Below are positions 52,371-63,041 of a DNA stretch of 64,000 nucleotides, in pieces; position 1 is the first letter of the stretch, and each line of letters begins with the position of its first letter. Below the pieces are notes generated by a model. The model saw only the letters and a program-made list of their open reading frames with translations. It was not told the DNA's origin and ran no database searches. The stretch spans positions 1-64,000 of the forward strand of contig JAISGD010000018.1 in assembly GCA_031263195.1 (NCBI GenBank). Direction: 5' to 3'. The DNA comes from Campylobacteraceae bacterium (GTDB lineage: Bacteria; Campylobacterota; Campylobacteria; Campylobacterales; Campylobacteraceae). A program made the translations under genes and the position numbers.

Positions 52371-53375
52371 TTACTCTAATACGTAAAATCTGTTTTTGTA
52401 AAAGATTTTATCTGCGGTCATAAATAAAAAATCATCTATTTGCGACGTAAATTCAAAAATTTCAAACTCTTTCAATTCCAAATCACTTCTTATAAGATAA
52501 CCTCTTTTCTCTAAAATATAGAGTTTATCATTAGCTGTAACCGCTGCAAAAATAGCAAACGGAAACTTTTTTTCACTTAAGACTTTCAACTCCAAATCGC
52601 ATAAAAGCACTCGACCGTCTTTTGTAAATACAAATACCTTATCCCCATTCACAAGCGCGTCTTTTATATCGTCGTCTATATAATTGATATTATTAGGACT
52701 TATACCGATAATCCTTTTAGACGTGGATGCAAACATTCTATCACCAAGTACATCTAAAAAGATGATATTATTAAACTCGCGTTCACCGCTTACAACTACA
52801 TTTCTTACAAGTGTCCCGCTTTTTCTGTCTACTATAGCAAGTTTACCGTCAAGTGTCGGAAATATAATAAGGCTTCCCAAAAAATACGGTGCAGCTATTC
52901 TCGAATCAACAGCAGCCATCACGTCCATTTTTTTTTGAAAAACAGTAGTATTGGTATCCATATTTATGATATAAATAGCATTGTCGGAAGTGATTACGGC
53001 AAGCATCTCTTCATCTACGGATGCCGAAGCTATCATGATATTCAAATTTGTGTCAAAAATAGTCGAACCGTCGCTATTTCTTATACGCACTTTGCCGTCA
53101 TTGGAAGCAGTGATAAATTTACCGTCAAATTCACCTAAAAAACTCTCATGTCTTTCGAGGTCGATACCCTTCTCTTCACCTTTTGTTGTGATAACTTTAC
53201 CATTTTTTAGAGTAGCCCCGCTTCTTACCGCTTCTTGCAAATCAGACGAAATAGAACCGCTCGGCTTCATTTTGCCATTTACGCTGACAGGTTCAAAATA
53301 TTGCCTTTTTGTACCGCAACCGCTAAAAAAGAGTGCTAAAATTAGAAAAAAGATTGAGATGATAGATTTTAACAT
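52371..53375 (-). CDS. Beta-propeller lipoprotein (BamB-like architecture)
   Basis: Lipobox ALFFSGCG; repeated blade-like segments (DGKVRIRNSDGSTIFDTNL, DGKLAIVDRKSGTLV, DGRVLLCDLELKVL). Confidence 0.65.
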   Translation of the reverse strand: MLKSIISIFFLILALFFSGCGTKRQYFEPVSVNGKMKPSGSISSDLQEAVRSGATLKNGKVITTKGEEKGIDLERHESFLGEFDGKFITASNDGKVRIRNSDGSTIFDTNLNIMIASASVDEEMLAVITSDNAIYIINMDTNTTVFQKKMDVMAAVDSRIAAPYFLGSLIIFPTLDGKLAIVDRKSGTLVRNVVVSGEREFNNIIFLDVLGDRMFASTSKRIIGISPNNINYIDDDIKDALVNGDKVFVFTKDGRVLLCDLELKVLSEKKFPFAIFAAVTANDKLYILEKRGYLIRSDLELKEFEIFEFTSQIDDFLFMTADKIFYKNRFYVLE

Positions 53376-53962
53376 TATTTTTCCTGCTCATTTGGCTGAT
53401 AATGTTCTAAACTTCTAGCTATCTCAAAAAGAGCACCATTCATAATTGTCATAAGTTTCAAACTCGCTTCATCGGTTTTGCCCTCTTTTATAAGCTCATA
53501 TCCACCGCGTAGAGTAATAAAATCACGCATTATCTCACTATCTTGCCCCAATACGTAAGCGGCAAGTTGCCCGATAACATCGGATCTATCCTCATCTACA
53601 AGTGTTTGTAAAGCTGCATTATCTCCATTTTTGGCAGCTTCTTGAAAAACAAATGCCCTATACAGCTGTCTGTTTTTACTCTTCAAAGTATTTAAAGCCT
53701 GCTCGTTGGTAGGAAATAAAAGAAGTGTTTTATAGGCTTCATTTGAAGCTTTAAGATTGCTATCTTGAACAATGCCGTTTACACTGTATGCGACCAATAA
53801 AACAATCGCTATAATCGCAACGGCGATGATTGAGCGTTTATATTTTTTAAAAAAACGTTCGCTTTTAATGACATTTTTTAATAACTCTTCCTGCGCGCTA
53901 AGCTCATTTTGCAAAGCTTTTATATTCTCTTTGAAAGCCAAGTTCATTCCTTTTAATACCAA
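53375..53962 (-). CDS. Single-TM TPR-like protein (YfgM-like topology)
   Basis: N-terminal cytoplasmic coiled coil, TM RSIIAVAIIAIVLLVAYSV, helical alpha-solenoid-like remainder. Confidence 0.55.
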   Translation of the reverse strand: MVLKGMNLAFKENIKALQNELSAQEELLKNVIKSERFFKKYKRSIIAVAIIAIVLLVAYSVNGIVQDSNLKASNEAYKTLLLFPTNEQALNTLKSKNRQLYRAFVFQEAAKNGDNAALQTLVDEDRSDVIGQLAAYVLGQDSEIMRDFITLRGGYELIKEGKTDEASLKLMTIMNGALFEIARSLEHYQPNEQEK

Positions 53963-54092
53963 AATTAAAAGTTATATAGTACCATACTAAAAATAAAATC
54001 CAAATAATCACAATTTCAGCACGATTGAAAAGACATTTTGGTACAATTGTCCAACGAAATTAAACTTATGATTTTTTAGGTAAAGGCTGTTT

Positions 54093-54383
54093 ATGAATAT
54101 TGACAACAAATTGCTCTCAAAATTAGAGACTCTATCCTCGCTGCAAATAGAAGAGAGTAAAAGAGAAAGTATAGTAAACCAACTTAGCGAAATTGTAAAC
54201 TTTGTTGAAAATCTTAATGAATTGGATTTAGGTTCCTATGAAGCGACATTCACAACCGTTGAGGGCGGAACGCCGTTCCGTGAAGATATATCCAAAAGCG
54301 ATGAGAGTACTATCAAAACTATTATAAAATATGCTCCGAAAACTCAAGATGGTTTCTTTATAGTTCCTAAAATTATTGAATAA
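54093..54383 (+). CDS. gatC: Asp-tRNA(Asn)/Glu-tRNA(Gln) amidotransferase subunit C
   Basis: LETLSSLQIEESKRESIVNQLSEIVNFVENLNELDL. Confidence 0.9.
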   Translation: MNIDNKLLSKLETLSSLQIEESKRESIVNQLSEIVNFVENLNELDLGSYEATFTTVEGGTPFREDISKSDESTIKTIIKYAPKTQDGFFIVPKIIE

Positions 54384-54392
54384 GGGGGTTTT

Positions 54393-55469
54393 ATGGCAGA
54401 TATTCCAAATATAAGAGTTTTACTCAAAAATGTTGTAGCTTATAAAGCTTCGGATTTACACCTTGTCAGCAGAAGCGAACCGCAAATAAGAATAGACGGT
54501 AACCTAACGGCGGTAAATATGCCGAAGTTGGATGGCTCCACAATAAAAGAGATGTGCTATAGCCTCATAACAGATAAGCAAAAAAAAGAGATTGAAGAGA
54601 ATAAAGAGCTTGATTTTTCTATATATCTACCGGAGGCGGGACGTTTTAGGGTTAACTACTACTATACGATGAATGGCGATTTAGCCGCTTCATTTCGTAC
54701 TATTCCTCTTGTTATTCCGACTTTAAGCGAATTAAAATCACCGGCAATTTTCAAATCACTTCTTAAAAGAGAAAAAGGGCTAATCCTGGTAACTGGACCA
54801 ACGGGAAGCGGTAAATCGACTACACTTGCAGCTATGCTGGGCGAGATAAACAATACGGAACATAAACATATCATTACAATTGAAGACCCAATAGAATTTA
54901 TACACGAAAATAAAAAATCACTCTTTTCTATGAGGAATGTAGGTGATGATACCAAAAGTTTTGCCGCTGCACTCAAGCACTCATTGCGCGAAGATCCGGA
55001 TGTCATACTTGTCGGTGAAATGAGAGACAGAGAAACAATATCTACTGCTATTACGGCAGCTGAAACCGGGCATATAGTATTCGGCACACTGCATACTACT
55101 TCGGCTGTTCAGACTATTAACCGTGTCATAGACAGTTATGAAGGCAATGAACAGATTCAAGTAAGAAATATGCTTTCCGCTTCGCTTACAGCCGTCATCT
55201 CTCAAGCGTTACTGCCGAAAATAGGCGGCGGACGAATCGCTATCTTTGAAATTTTGATATCAAATCCTGCCATCGCAAATCTTATCAGAGAGGATAAAGT
55301 CCATCAAATATATTCACAAATGCAATTGAATAAAGGACAGTCAGGCATGATAACCCAAACACAATCAATGCTGGAAGCCATCAAAGCCAACCTTATCACT
55401 AAAGAGAATGCTATGCGCTACTCTACACAATTGCAAGAGCTCAGCAACGCATTAACAACGGGAAGTTAA
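54393..55469 (+). CDS. pilT: Type IV pilus twitching motility ATPase PilT family
   Basis: ASDLHLV, VTGPTGSGKSTTLAAML, EDPIEFIH, LREDPDVILVGEMRDRETI, AAETGHIVFGTLHT. Confidence 0.95.
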   Translation: MADIPNIRVLLKNVVAYKASDLHLVSRSEPQIRIDGNLTAVNMPKLDGSTIKEMCYSLITDKQKKEIEENKELDFSIYLPEAGRFRVNYYYTMNGDLAASFRTIPLVIPTLSELKSPAIFKSLLKREKGLILVTGPTGSGKSTTLAAMLGEINNTEHKHIITIEDPIEFIHENKKSLFSMRNVGDDTKSFAAALKHSLREDPDVILVGEMRDRETISTAITAAETGHIVFGTLHTTSAVQTINRVIDSYEGNEQIQVRNMLSASLTAVISQALLPKIGGGRIAIFEILISNPAIANLIREDKVHQIYSQMQLNKGQSGMITQTQSMLEAIKANLITKENAMRYSTQLQELSNALTTGS

Positions 55470-55471
55470 AT

Positions 55472-56077
55472 ATGGAATTTTCATTTTTTGATATACTGGT
55501 TATTGTCATTATCTTTATAATCGGACTTAGAGGTATTATAAACGGTTTTATCAAAGAATTTTTTAGTCTGCTGGGATTAGTGGGCGGCGTTTTTTTAGCT
55601 TCCCGTTTTGCACAAAATATTGGTAAAATCATCAATGAAAATATATATGCAATGCAAAATGAAGCTGCTATACAAGTTGTCGGCTTTGTCGTTATACTAC
55701 TCTCTTTTTGGTTTTTATGCTTTATTACGGGTTTGGTTGTTTCAAAACTTATTGTTTTAGGCGGTTTGACAAATCTCAATAAATTTTTTGGTTTTCTTTT
55801 TAATTGCTTAAAAATGTTTTTAATATTTTCAATTATTATATTCGCACTATCAAATATAGCAGTTATAAAAAGTAAACTTGACAGTGCACTTGGTAATAGT
55901 TTTATGTACAAAACACTCTTATCTGCCGGCAGCAAAATATTGGATATGAAGGTAGAAACTATATCCGACACCTCTTCTCAGATAAAAAATGATGTACAAG
56001 ATTTGATATTTGACGATGTAGATGACATTATAAACTCCATAAATGATGTGAATATCACTATAAACTCAAAACAGTAA
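55472..56077 (+). CDS. CvpA family membrane protein
   Basis: DILVIVIIFIIGLRGIINGFIKEFFSLLGLVGGVFLASRFA. Confidence 0.88.
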   Translation: MEFSFFDILVIVIIFIIGLRGIINGFIKEFFSLLGLVGGVFLASRFAQNIGKIINENIYAMQNEAAIQVVGFVVILLSFWFLCFITGLVVSKLIVLGGLTNLNKFFGFLFNCLKMFLIFSIIIFALSNIAVIKSKLDSALGNSFMYKTLLSAGSKILDMKVETISDTSSQIKNDVQDLIFDDVDDIINSINDVNITINSKQ

Positions 56078-56089
56078 AGGTAGGAACAT

Positions 56090-56548
56090 ATGAAAAAACT
56101 TGAAAATATCGAATATGACGCGTTACTCGCAAGTTTTAAGGATATTTTGAAAAGAAACGGGCTGAAGTTTACAGTACAAAGAGAGGTGATTTTAAAAACA
56201 CTTTACTCTAACAACGGACACTTTACGCCGGATGCTCTATATCTAATCATCAAAGAGAAATATCCGGATTTAAATGTAGGTATAGCGACTGTTTATAGAA
56301 CGCTAAATGTACTAGAGGAGTCTGATATCGCTACTTCGCTCTCTTTTGGCAGCCAAGGTAAAAAATTTGAACTTGGCAATAAACCGCACCACGACCATAT
56401 GATTTGCAAAAATTGCGGACAGATTGTGGAATTTGAGGATAAATCCATAGAGAAACTACAGGAAAAAATCGCTAAAAACAGCGACTTTAAACTTACGGGA
56501 CATTTAATGCAACTCTATGGCATATGCGGTAACTGCCAAAAAAAATAA
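56090..56548 (+). CDS. fur: Ferric uptake regulator Fur
   Basis: [46 protein letters not shown]; upstream of lysS-glyA. Confidence 0.93.
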   Translation: MKKLENIEYDALLASFKDILKRNGLKFTVQREVILKTLYSNNGHFTPDALYLIIKEKYPDLNVGIATVYRTLNVLEESDIATSLSFGSQGKKFELGNKPHHDHMICKNCGQIVEFEDKSIEKLQEKIAKNSDFKLTGHLMQLYGICGNCQKK

Positions 56549-56558
56549 AGGAAGAGAA

Positions 56559-58082
56559 TTGTTTTTTACAAACCAACTTGAGTTACAAAGAGTCGAAAAA
56601 GCCGAAGTCCTCAAAACTATCGGCAAAAATCCATATAGACACAATACAAAAAGAGATATAAATACAAACGAATTTAAAAACAGATTTGCTTATATAAATG
56701 ATTTGGAAGATAAAAAAGACGACAAAATAGTATCAACACTTATCGGCAGAATAAAATTTCTGCGCTGGATGGGGAAAGCAGTCTTTGCCAAAATAGAGGA
56801 CGAAGATGGCGACTTACAGATATACTTCAATAAAGAAGCGCTCGGTGAAGAGTGGTTTGTTCATGTCAAAAAACTACTTGATGTAGGAGATATAGTACAA
56901 GTAAGCGGTTATCCGTTTATAACAAAAACAGGCGAACTGTCTTTGCATGCAACAAATCTTGAAATAGCAACAAAATCCATAACGCCGCTTCCTGAAAAAT
57001 TTCATGGACTTCAAGATAAAGAGCTTAGATATCGCCAACGATATCTTGATATTATTATGAATCCTGAAGTTAAACAAACTTTCAAATCAAGAAGCAAGAT
57101 TATAAGCGTTATTAGGAGATTTTTTGAAGAGCATGGATTTTTAGAGGTTGAAACTCCTATGATGCACCCGATACCTGGGGGTGCAAATGCAAAACCATTT
57201 GTCACTTTTCATAATGCTTTAGGTGTTGAAAGATATCTTAGAATAGCTCCGGAACTTTATCTCAAAAGACTTATTGTAGGCGGATTTAACGCTGTCTTTG
57301 AAATAAATAGAAATTTTAGAAACGAGGGTTTAGACCTTACTCACAATCCCGAATTTACAAGTATTGAGTTTTATTGGGCACATCATAACTATAAAGATTT
57401 GATGGATTTGACAGAAAAGTTGCTGCATACATTGTTAAAAGCACTTAACTTGCCTGAGATTTTATCATATGACAATAAAATAATAGATTTTTCAAAACCT
57501 TTTGAGAGGATTTCACATAAAGAAGCATTAACCAAAATCGGTGATATAGATGCTTCTATTTTGAATGATAAAAAAGCGATTGAACAAAAAATTAGAGCGG
57601 ATGGATTTGACCTGAAGCCAAATCTCAATTTAGGACAACTACACTCCGAGCTTTTTGATAACTATGTAGAAAATAAGCTCATCAATCCTACTTTTATTAC
57701 CCAATACCCTATAGAGATTAGCCCGCTCGCCAGGAAAAACGATGAAAATAAAAATATAGCTGAGAGATTTGAACTATTTATTGCAGGCAACGAGCTTGCA
57801 AATGGTTTTAATGAGTTAAACGACCCTTTAGATCAGTATGCGCGGTTTATGGCGCAGCTTGAAGCTAAAGCTGCCGGAGATGATGAGGCTCATGAAATGG
57901 ATGAAGATTATATCAAAGCTTTGGGGTACGGTTTTGCACCGACGGCGGGAGAGGGACTTGGTATAGATAGACTTGTAATGCTGCTTACCAACCAAACATC
58001 TATCCGTGATGTAATACTATTTCCGGCAATGAAACAGTTAAAGCCAAATGACAAACAAAATGATGAAGGAGACAATAAATGA
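56559..58082 (+). CDS. lysS: Lysyl-tRNA synthetase, class II
   Basis: [53 protein letters not shown] start with AAAGGAAG SD preferred. Confidence 0.97.
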   Translation: MFFTNQLELQRVEKAEVLKTIGKNPYRHNTKRDINTNEFKNRFAYINDLEDKKDDKIVSTLIGRIKFLRWMGKAVFAKIEDEDGDLQIYFNKEALGEEWFVHVKKLLDVGDIVQVSGYPFITKTGELSLHATNLEIATKSITPLPEKFHGLQDKELRYRQRYLDIIMNPEVKQTFKSRSKIISVIRRFFEEHGFLEVETPMMHPIPGGANAKPFVTFHNALGVERYLRIAPELYLKRLIVGGFNAVFEINRNFRNEGLDLTHNPEFTSIEFYWAHHNYKDLMDLTEKLLHTLLKALNLPEILSYDNKIIDFSKPFERISHKEALTKIGDIDASILNDKKAIEQKIRADGFDLKPNLNLGQLHSELFDNYVENKLINPTFITQYPIEISPLARKNDENKNIAERFELFIAGNELANGFNELNDPLDQYARFMAQLEAKAAGDDEAHEMDEDYIKALGYGFAPTAGEGLGIDRLVMLLTNQTSIRDVILFPAMKQLKPNDKQNDEGDNK

Positions 58083-59326
58083 GTTTTTTAGCCAAAAATG
58101 ACCCTGAAATTTACGCACTTTTCGAACAAGAATTAGAACGACAAAGCTACAATCTTGAAATGATAGCAAGTGAAAATTTCGCTTCAAATGCCGTTATAGA
58201 AGCTATGGGCAGTATTTTGACCAATAAATATGCAGAAGGATACCCTTCAAAAAGATACTACGGCGGCTGTGAAGTAGTAGACAAGATAGAAGAAATAGCA
58301 ATAAACAGAGCCAAACAACTTTTTAATTGTCAATATGTAAATGTACAACCAAACTCCGGTTCACAGGCAAATCAAGCTGTTTATCAGGCTCTTTTAAAGC
58401 CTTATGATAAGATTTTGGGTATGGATTTAAGTCACGGCGGACACTTAACGCATGGAGCCAAAGTAAGCAGTTCGGGTAAAAATTATCAAAGTTTTTTTTA
58501 TGGCGTTGAATTAAATGGTAGAATCAATTATGACAAAGTAAGAGATATAGCCAAAATAGTTCGTCCGCAAGTAATAGTATGCGGTGCGTCAGCGTATCCA
58601 AGAGAAATTGATTTTAAAACTTTCAGAAGTATAGCCGATGAAGTCGGGGCATATCTATTTGCGGATATTGCACATATAGCAGGACTTGTAGCGGCAGGCG
58701 AACATCAAGACCCATTTCCGCATGCCCATATCGTTACAACAACAACTCATAAAACGCTAAGAGGTCCGAGGGGCGGTATTATTATGACAAACGATGAAGA
58801 GTTGTCAAAAAAGATAAATTCTGCCATATTCCCCGGTATTCAAGGTGGTCCTTTGGAACATGTTATAGCCGCTAAAGCTGTAGGATTTGGTGAAAATTTA
58901 AAGCCTGACTGGAAAGTTTACGCTAAACAAGTCAAAATAAATGCTAAAATTTTAGCGGATATTTTATCCGGTAAAGGCTTCAGTGTGGTAAGTGGCGGTA
59001 CGGACAATCATATGATATTGCTTAGCTTCTTGGATAGAGAGTTTAGCGGCAAAGACGCCGATCATGCTTTAGAAGTTGCCGGCATAACCGTCAATAAAAA
59101 TACAGTTCCCGGCGAAAATAGAAGTCCGTTTGTAACTTCCGGCATCAGAATAGGTTCTGCGGCTCTCACTTCGCGAGGCATGAAAGACAAAGAGTTCACA
59201 TTTATAGCCCAAAAGATTGCAGAAGTATTGGATAATATCAATAACACAAGCATGCATGCAAAAATACGAGAAGAGGTTAAAGAGTTATCCTCTAAATTTA
59301 TCATTTATGACAGACCTACGTATTAG
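58079..59326 (+). CDS. glyA: Serine hydroxymethyltransferase
   Basis: [48 protein letters not shown]. Confidence 0.98.
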   Translation: MSFLAKNDPEIYALFEQELERQSYNLEMIASENFASNAVIEAMGSILTNKYAEGYPSKRYYGGCEVVDKIEEIAINRAKQLFNCQYVNVQPNSGSQANQAVYQALLKPYDKILGMDLSHGGHLTHGAKVSSSGKNYQSFFYGVELNGRINYDKVRDIAKIVRPQVIVCGASAYPREIDFKTFRSIADEVGAYLFADIAHIAGLVAAGEHQDPFPHAHIVTTTTHKTLRGPRGGIIMTNDEELSKKINSAIFPGIQGGPLEHVIAAKAVGFGENLKPDWKVYAKQVKINAKILADILSGKGFSVVSGGTDNHMILLSFLDREFSGKDADHALEVAGITVNKNTVPGENRSPFVTSGIRIGSAALTSRGMKDKEFTFIAQKIAEVLDNINNTSMHAKIREEVKELSSKFIIYDRPTY

Positions 59327-59338
59327 AAAGGATAAAAG

Positions 59339-59992
59339 ATGGAAGAACATGAATTGAGCGATATTTTATTGGAGCAGACAAGTTCTAAAAATGCTATAGT
59401 AGTCAAAGCAAAAAGATTGATTATTATCGCCATACTTTTAATACTCTTATTCATTGTAGTAGTACTGATAATGAAATTTATCAACAAAAGCGATGAGCAG
59501 CCTCAAAATAAATTGACACAAACAATGCTTGAAGAGAGCGCGAATATCCCAAATGCAACCATAACGCAAACGCATATAGAAGAGATCAGCACTTTAGAGC
59601 AATCTACTATTACAAATGAAGACAATATATCATCTCAAATTACAGAAATAGAACAAACTCAGCAGCAAGTATCTGAACTGCCTACAATAGTAGAGGTCAA
59701 GCAGCCTCCGGCAACGCCTATTATCGAACCAAAACCAAATACTCTACAAAGCGATGTAAAAAACGGTTGGTATATACAAGTAAGCTCTTCTGCAAATGCA
59801 CCGGCAAAAAGCTTTTTGGATAGTATCGCAAAAAAAGGCTATTCCTGCCACCAATATAAAACAATCGTCAATTCAAAACAGGTGATAAAGATTTTGGTAG
59901 GTCCGTATAATTCCGATAAAGACGCAAGAGCAGCACTTTTAGATGTCAAAAGCGACATTAGTAAAGACGCGTTTATCTATCAAGTCAAATAA
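59339..59992 (+). CDS. SPOR-domain membrane protein
   Basis: Single TM, low-complexity T/E/Q linker, C-terminal GWYIQVSSSANAPAKSFLDSI...VGPYNSDKDARAAL. Confidence 0.88.
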   Translation: MEEHELSDILLEQTSSKNAIVVKAKRLIIIAILLILLFIVVVLIMKFINKSDEQPQNKLTQTMLEESANIPNATITQTHIEEISTLEQSTITNEDNISSQITEIEQTQQQVSELPTIVEVKQPPATPIIEPKPNTLQSDVKNGWYIQVSSSANAPAKSFLDSIAKKGYSCHQYKTIVNSKQVIKILVGPYNSDKDARAALLDVKSDISKDAFIYQVK

Positions 59993-59997
59993 TGCAG

Positions 59998-60018
59998 GGT
60001 CGGTTAAGACCGACCTTT
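59998..60018 (+). terminator. Terminator/attenuator-like hairpin immediately 5' of aroE
   Basis: GGTCGGT-TAAG-ACCGACC then TTTCT, ending about 10 nt before the aroE ATG. Confidence 0.65.
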
Positions 60019-60026
60019 CTACAACT

Positions 60027-60821
60027 ATGAAAGAATTTTGTGTCATTGGCAATCCCATAGAACATTCCATCTCCCCCAATATGCACAATGCTGCATACAA
60101 AGCTTTCGGGATAAAAGCTGTTTATGAAAAAATGCTCTTATCAGATGAAAAGCTGTTAAGGGAGAGTTTTTTTGAAGCAAATCTTGACGGCGCTAATATA
60201 ACCGTACCATATAAAGAGACAGCATTTAACATATGTGATGAGATCAAAGGCATAGCTACACAGATAGAAGCAGTAAATACAATAGTTAAAAGGGACAATA
60301 AACTTATAGGTTTTAATACGGATGCAGCAGGCTTTTTTAAGGCTATAAAAGAGTTTGGCAAAATAAGAAACGCTCTTATATTGGGAGCAGGTGGTGCAGC
60401 AAAAGCTATCGCGTTTATTTTGAAACAAAACGGTATTGAGCCAACTATTCTCAATAGAAGCATTGAGAGATTGGTATTTTTTGAACAAAAAGGTTTTGCA
60501 AGCATCTCGTGGGACGGTTTTGTACCTAAAAAATATGACATTGTCATCAACACAACCTCTGCCGGCTTAAAAGACGATACCCTGCCTGCACCTGTAAATA
60601 TACTAAATCAAGCGCTTAGAAACGCGCGATTTGGGTTTGACGTGATATACAACAAGAAGACACCGTTTTTAAAGCTTTGCGCTGAATTTGGGCTAAAATA
60701 TAAAGATGGTCTTGATATGCTTTTGTATCAAGCTGTTTTTGCATTCAATATATTTTTTGATAAGACTTATGATGAGACAAAGATCGCTCAAGCAATGAAA
60801 AAAAGCCTATTTAATCAATAA
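60027..60821 (+). CDS. aroE: Shikimate dehydrogenase
   Basis: FCVIGNPIEHSISPNMHNAAY, NITVPYKE, NTDAAGF, LGAGGAAKAI. Confidence 0.96.
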   Translation: MKEFCVIGNPIEHSISPNMHNAAYKAFGIKAVYEKMLLSDEKLLRESFFEANLDGANITVPYKETAFNICDEIKGIATQIEAVNTIVKRDNKLIGFNTDAAGFFKAIKEFGKIRNALILGAGGAAKAIAFILKQNGIEPTILNRSIERLVFFEQKGFASISWDGFVPKKYDIVINTTSAGLKDDTLPAPVNILNQALRNARFGFDVIYNKKTPFLKLCAEFGLKYKDGLDMLLYQAVFAFNIFFDKTYDETKIAQAMKKSLFNQ

Positions 60822-61276
60822 CTCTTTTATCCGGTTTACGTTCTTACTTACATTGTGACGGAATAAAATTAACCCATTTGCACAAAACACTCTGATTTTA
60901 TAAACTGAAAATAGACAATTGTGCTGTTCAATCTTTGAAAATCATACCTGCACTCTTTATCTACAATATTTATCTTGCAAGTTATATTTTACTTCATTGC
61001 CACTATTATCTCACGCTTTTACAGATATAAATAAAATAGGTAAGCGTAGTATTTTTTTATTTTTAATCAAATTTTCTGAAAATTTAGCAACGCTTCTTTT
61101 TCTCATATATACGTCTACTCTTACAAACAAGCATATAGTTATATTATTTTCTTTCAAAAAAGGTCAAAATAGAATCTTCAAGAGAGATGAATTCCTTTAT
61201 TATATAATCATCTGCTATATATACAGAGTATTTTAAAAAAAGCAAATTTTAAATACTTTTTTTGGCAAAAAACATT

Positions 61277-61837
61277 TTATACTTTCGTTCTGTCTTTCAA
61301 TGCTTTAGCCAAAGAGAGCATATCCACATTTTCAAGCTGCACGCCGGTAGGAACACCTTGTGCAATTTTTGTAAAATTTAAGTCCAAATCTTTTAATCTA
61401 TCTTCTATAAATAGTATCATCGCATCGCTCGCAAGCGATGGTGTAAAAGCAAATATCACCTCTTTTGCTCCCGCTTCTTCTATAATATCTTTTAAGTTTT
61501 CTATCTTTTCCAAATCATCAAAAACAAAATAACGACCCGAAAATAACCTGTTTTCTTCAAGCGTAAATATATCCTTCGCATTCTCTACCACACAAAGCTG
61601 TCCGTTACCGCGTATTTCATCCAAACAAATTTCACAAATCTCATGCTCACTTACTCCGCCGCATTTTTTACATCGTCTGATGTGCTGTACGGCATCCTCG
61701 ATAGCATGAGAAAGACTTATAGCGCCAAATGTGTCGATAAGTGTTAGATGGTACGCAAAACGCAAAGCCGATTTTTTACCTACGGTAGGAAGACTCATTA
61801 GAGCCTCTACCAAACGGTTAAATTTTTGAAGTTTCAT
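61277..61837 (-). CDS. recR: Recombination protein RecR
   Basis: LPTVGKKSALRFAYHL, C4 zinc finger CKKCGGVSEHEICEIC, Toprim. Confidence 0.96.
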   Translation of the reverse strand: MKLQKFNRLVEALMSLPTVGKKSALRFAYHLTLIDTFGAISLSHAIEDAVQHIRRCKKCGGVSEHEICEICLDEIRGNGQLCVVENAKDIFTLEENRLFSGRYFVFDDLEKIENLKDIIEEAGAKEVIFAFTPSLASDAMILFIEDRLKDLDLNFTKIAQGVPTGVQLENVDMLSLAKALKDRTKV

Positions 61838-61862
61838 AAGTCGAAGTTTAACCTAACTTATT

Positions 61863-63041
61863 TTAAGACGCAATAAGATTGATAAAAAAACAGTGAAAAC
61901 CGTCTTTGTATTCATAATCCAACTTCAATCCGTGTAACGTAAGTATATTCTCCACGATATACAAACCAAGTCCCATCTTCATATTCGCTTCAGTTTTATT
62001 ATCGGAAGAGACAAATGGTTTTTTATAGTCGGCTATCGGCTTGTCTAATGGTTTGCCTTTATTGCTGAAAGAAAGTGTATTTTTCTGTAAAGTGACTGTA
62101 ACACAGCCATCACTACTGTATTTAATGGCATTATCCATAAGATTTTTAAATACTAGAGCCATAGAATCCAAATCAGCGTCAATATAAATACTTTTTTTAG
62201 AAAGCTTTCTGATAACTCTTTTATTTAACTGTTCCGGTTCAAGCATCAAAAAATCAAAAGAGATATTGAGTATTTTTGATAAAGAGTGTTTTTTCTTCTC
62301 AAGTATATAATTTCGTGTAATAAGCTGTTCTGTTTTAGCAAGCTCACCGATAAGCGTTTCGAGACGGCAAAAAACTTTGATAAGTCGCTCTTTGCTTAAA
62401 TTGTCTTCCACCATTTCGGCTATAATGCGCCCTTTACCTATTGGGGTTTTTAACTCGTGCATAATAGATCGCAAAAAAAGCGTACGTACATTATGTATAT
62501 CGGTAATGCTTTGTATCGTTTGATTAAGTTTATCGCACCTGTCCGTAGTTTCGCTATTTATATCACTGTCAGCTATTTTTTTCATCGTTTTTTTAAGTCT
62601 ATCAGCAGATTTAACATTTTTTAATGTAAAGATATAAAATCCCGTTAAAAGTATAAAAACAATTAAAAAAAATGCCAAATATATGTTATTCATAAAATTA
62701 TCTTGCTTTATCAAAAAAAGCACAATGTTATCTTTATCTGTAAATTGTATATAATACGCACCTTTATATTTGATAATAGTAAAATTGCCAAAAATACTAT
62801 TTTGTACAGTATCGTTATTTTTTAAAATAATCTCTTTTAGAGCATTATCTGCTTTATGAAATCCTAGATTTTCAAAATGACCCTCTATATCGGCAAATGT
62901 ACTATTTTGAGAAAGTGCAGGTAGATAAATATGTTGAGATTTTTCATTATTGATATAAAAAAGTGTGCAGAAGATAAATAAAACAAAAAAACCAAAGACA
63001 AACGAAATGTTTGCCTTGGTTTCTAAAGAGTAACGCCTCAT
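61863..63041 (-). CDS. ArsS-like sensor histidine kinase (paralogue of 6591..7835)
   Basis: LFLRSIMHELKTPIGKGRIIAEMV, NLMDNAIKYSS, MGLGLYIVENIL. Confidence 0.92.
   Translation of the reverse strand: MRRYSLETKANISFVFGFFVLFIFCTLFYINNEKSQHIYLPALSQNSTFADIEGHFENLGFHKADNALKEIILKNNDTVQNSIFGNFTIIKYKGAYYIQFTDKDNIVLFLIKQDNFMNNIYLAFFLIVFILLTGFYIFTLKNVKSADRLKKTMKKIADSDINSETTDRCDKLNQTIQSITDIHNVRTLFLRSIMHELKTPIGKGRIIAEMVEDNLSKERLIKVFCRLETLIGELAKTEQLITRNYILEKKKHSLSKILNISFDFLMLEPEQLNKRVIRKLSKKSIYIDADLDSMALVFKNLMDNAIKYSSDGCVTVTLQKNTLSFSNKGKPLDKPIADYKKPFVSSDNKTEANMKMGLGLYIVENILTLHGLKLDYEYKDGFHCFFINLIAS

Noticed and set aside
60919-61236. 105-aa ORF between aroE and recR
   Set aside because: Low-complexity hydrophobic/AT-driven composition, no recognisable motif or convincing RBS; a minus-strand segment (SVYIADDYIIKEFISLEDSI) vaguely resembles a receiver C-terminus but is isolated and frame-broken
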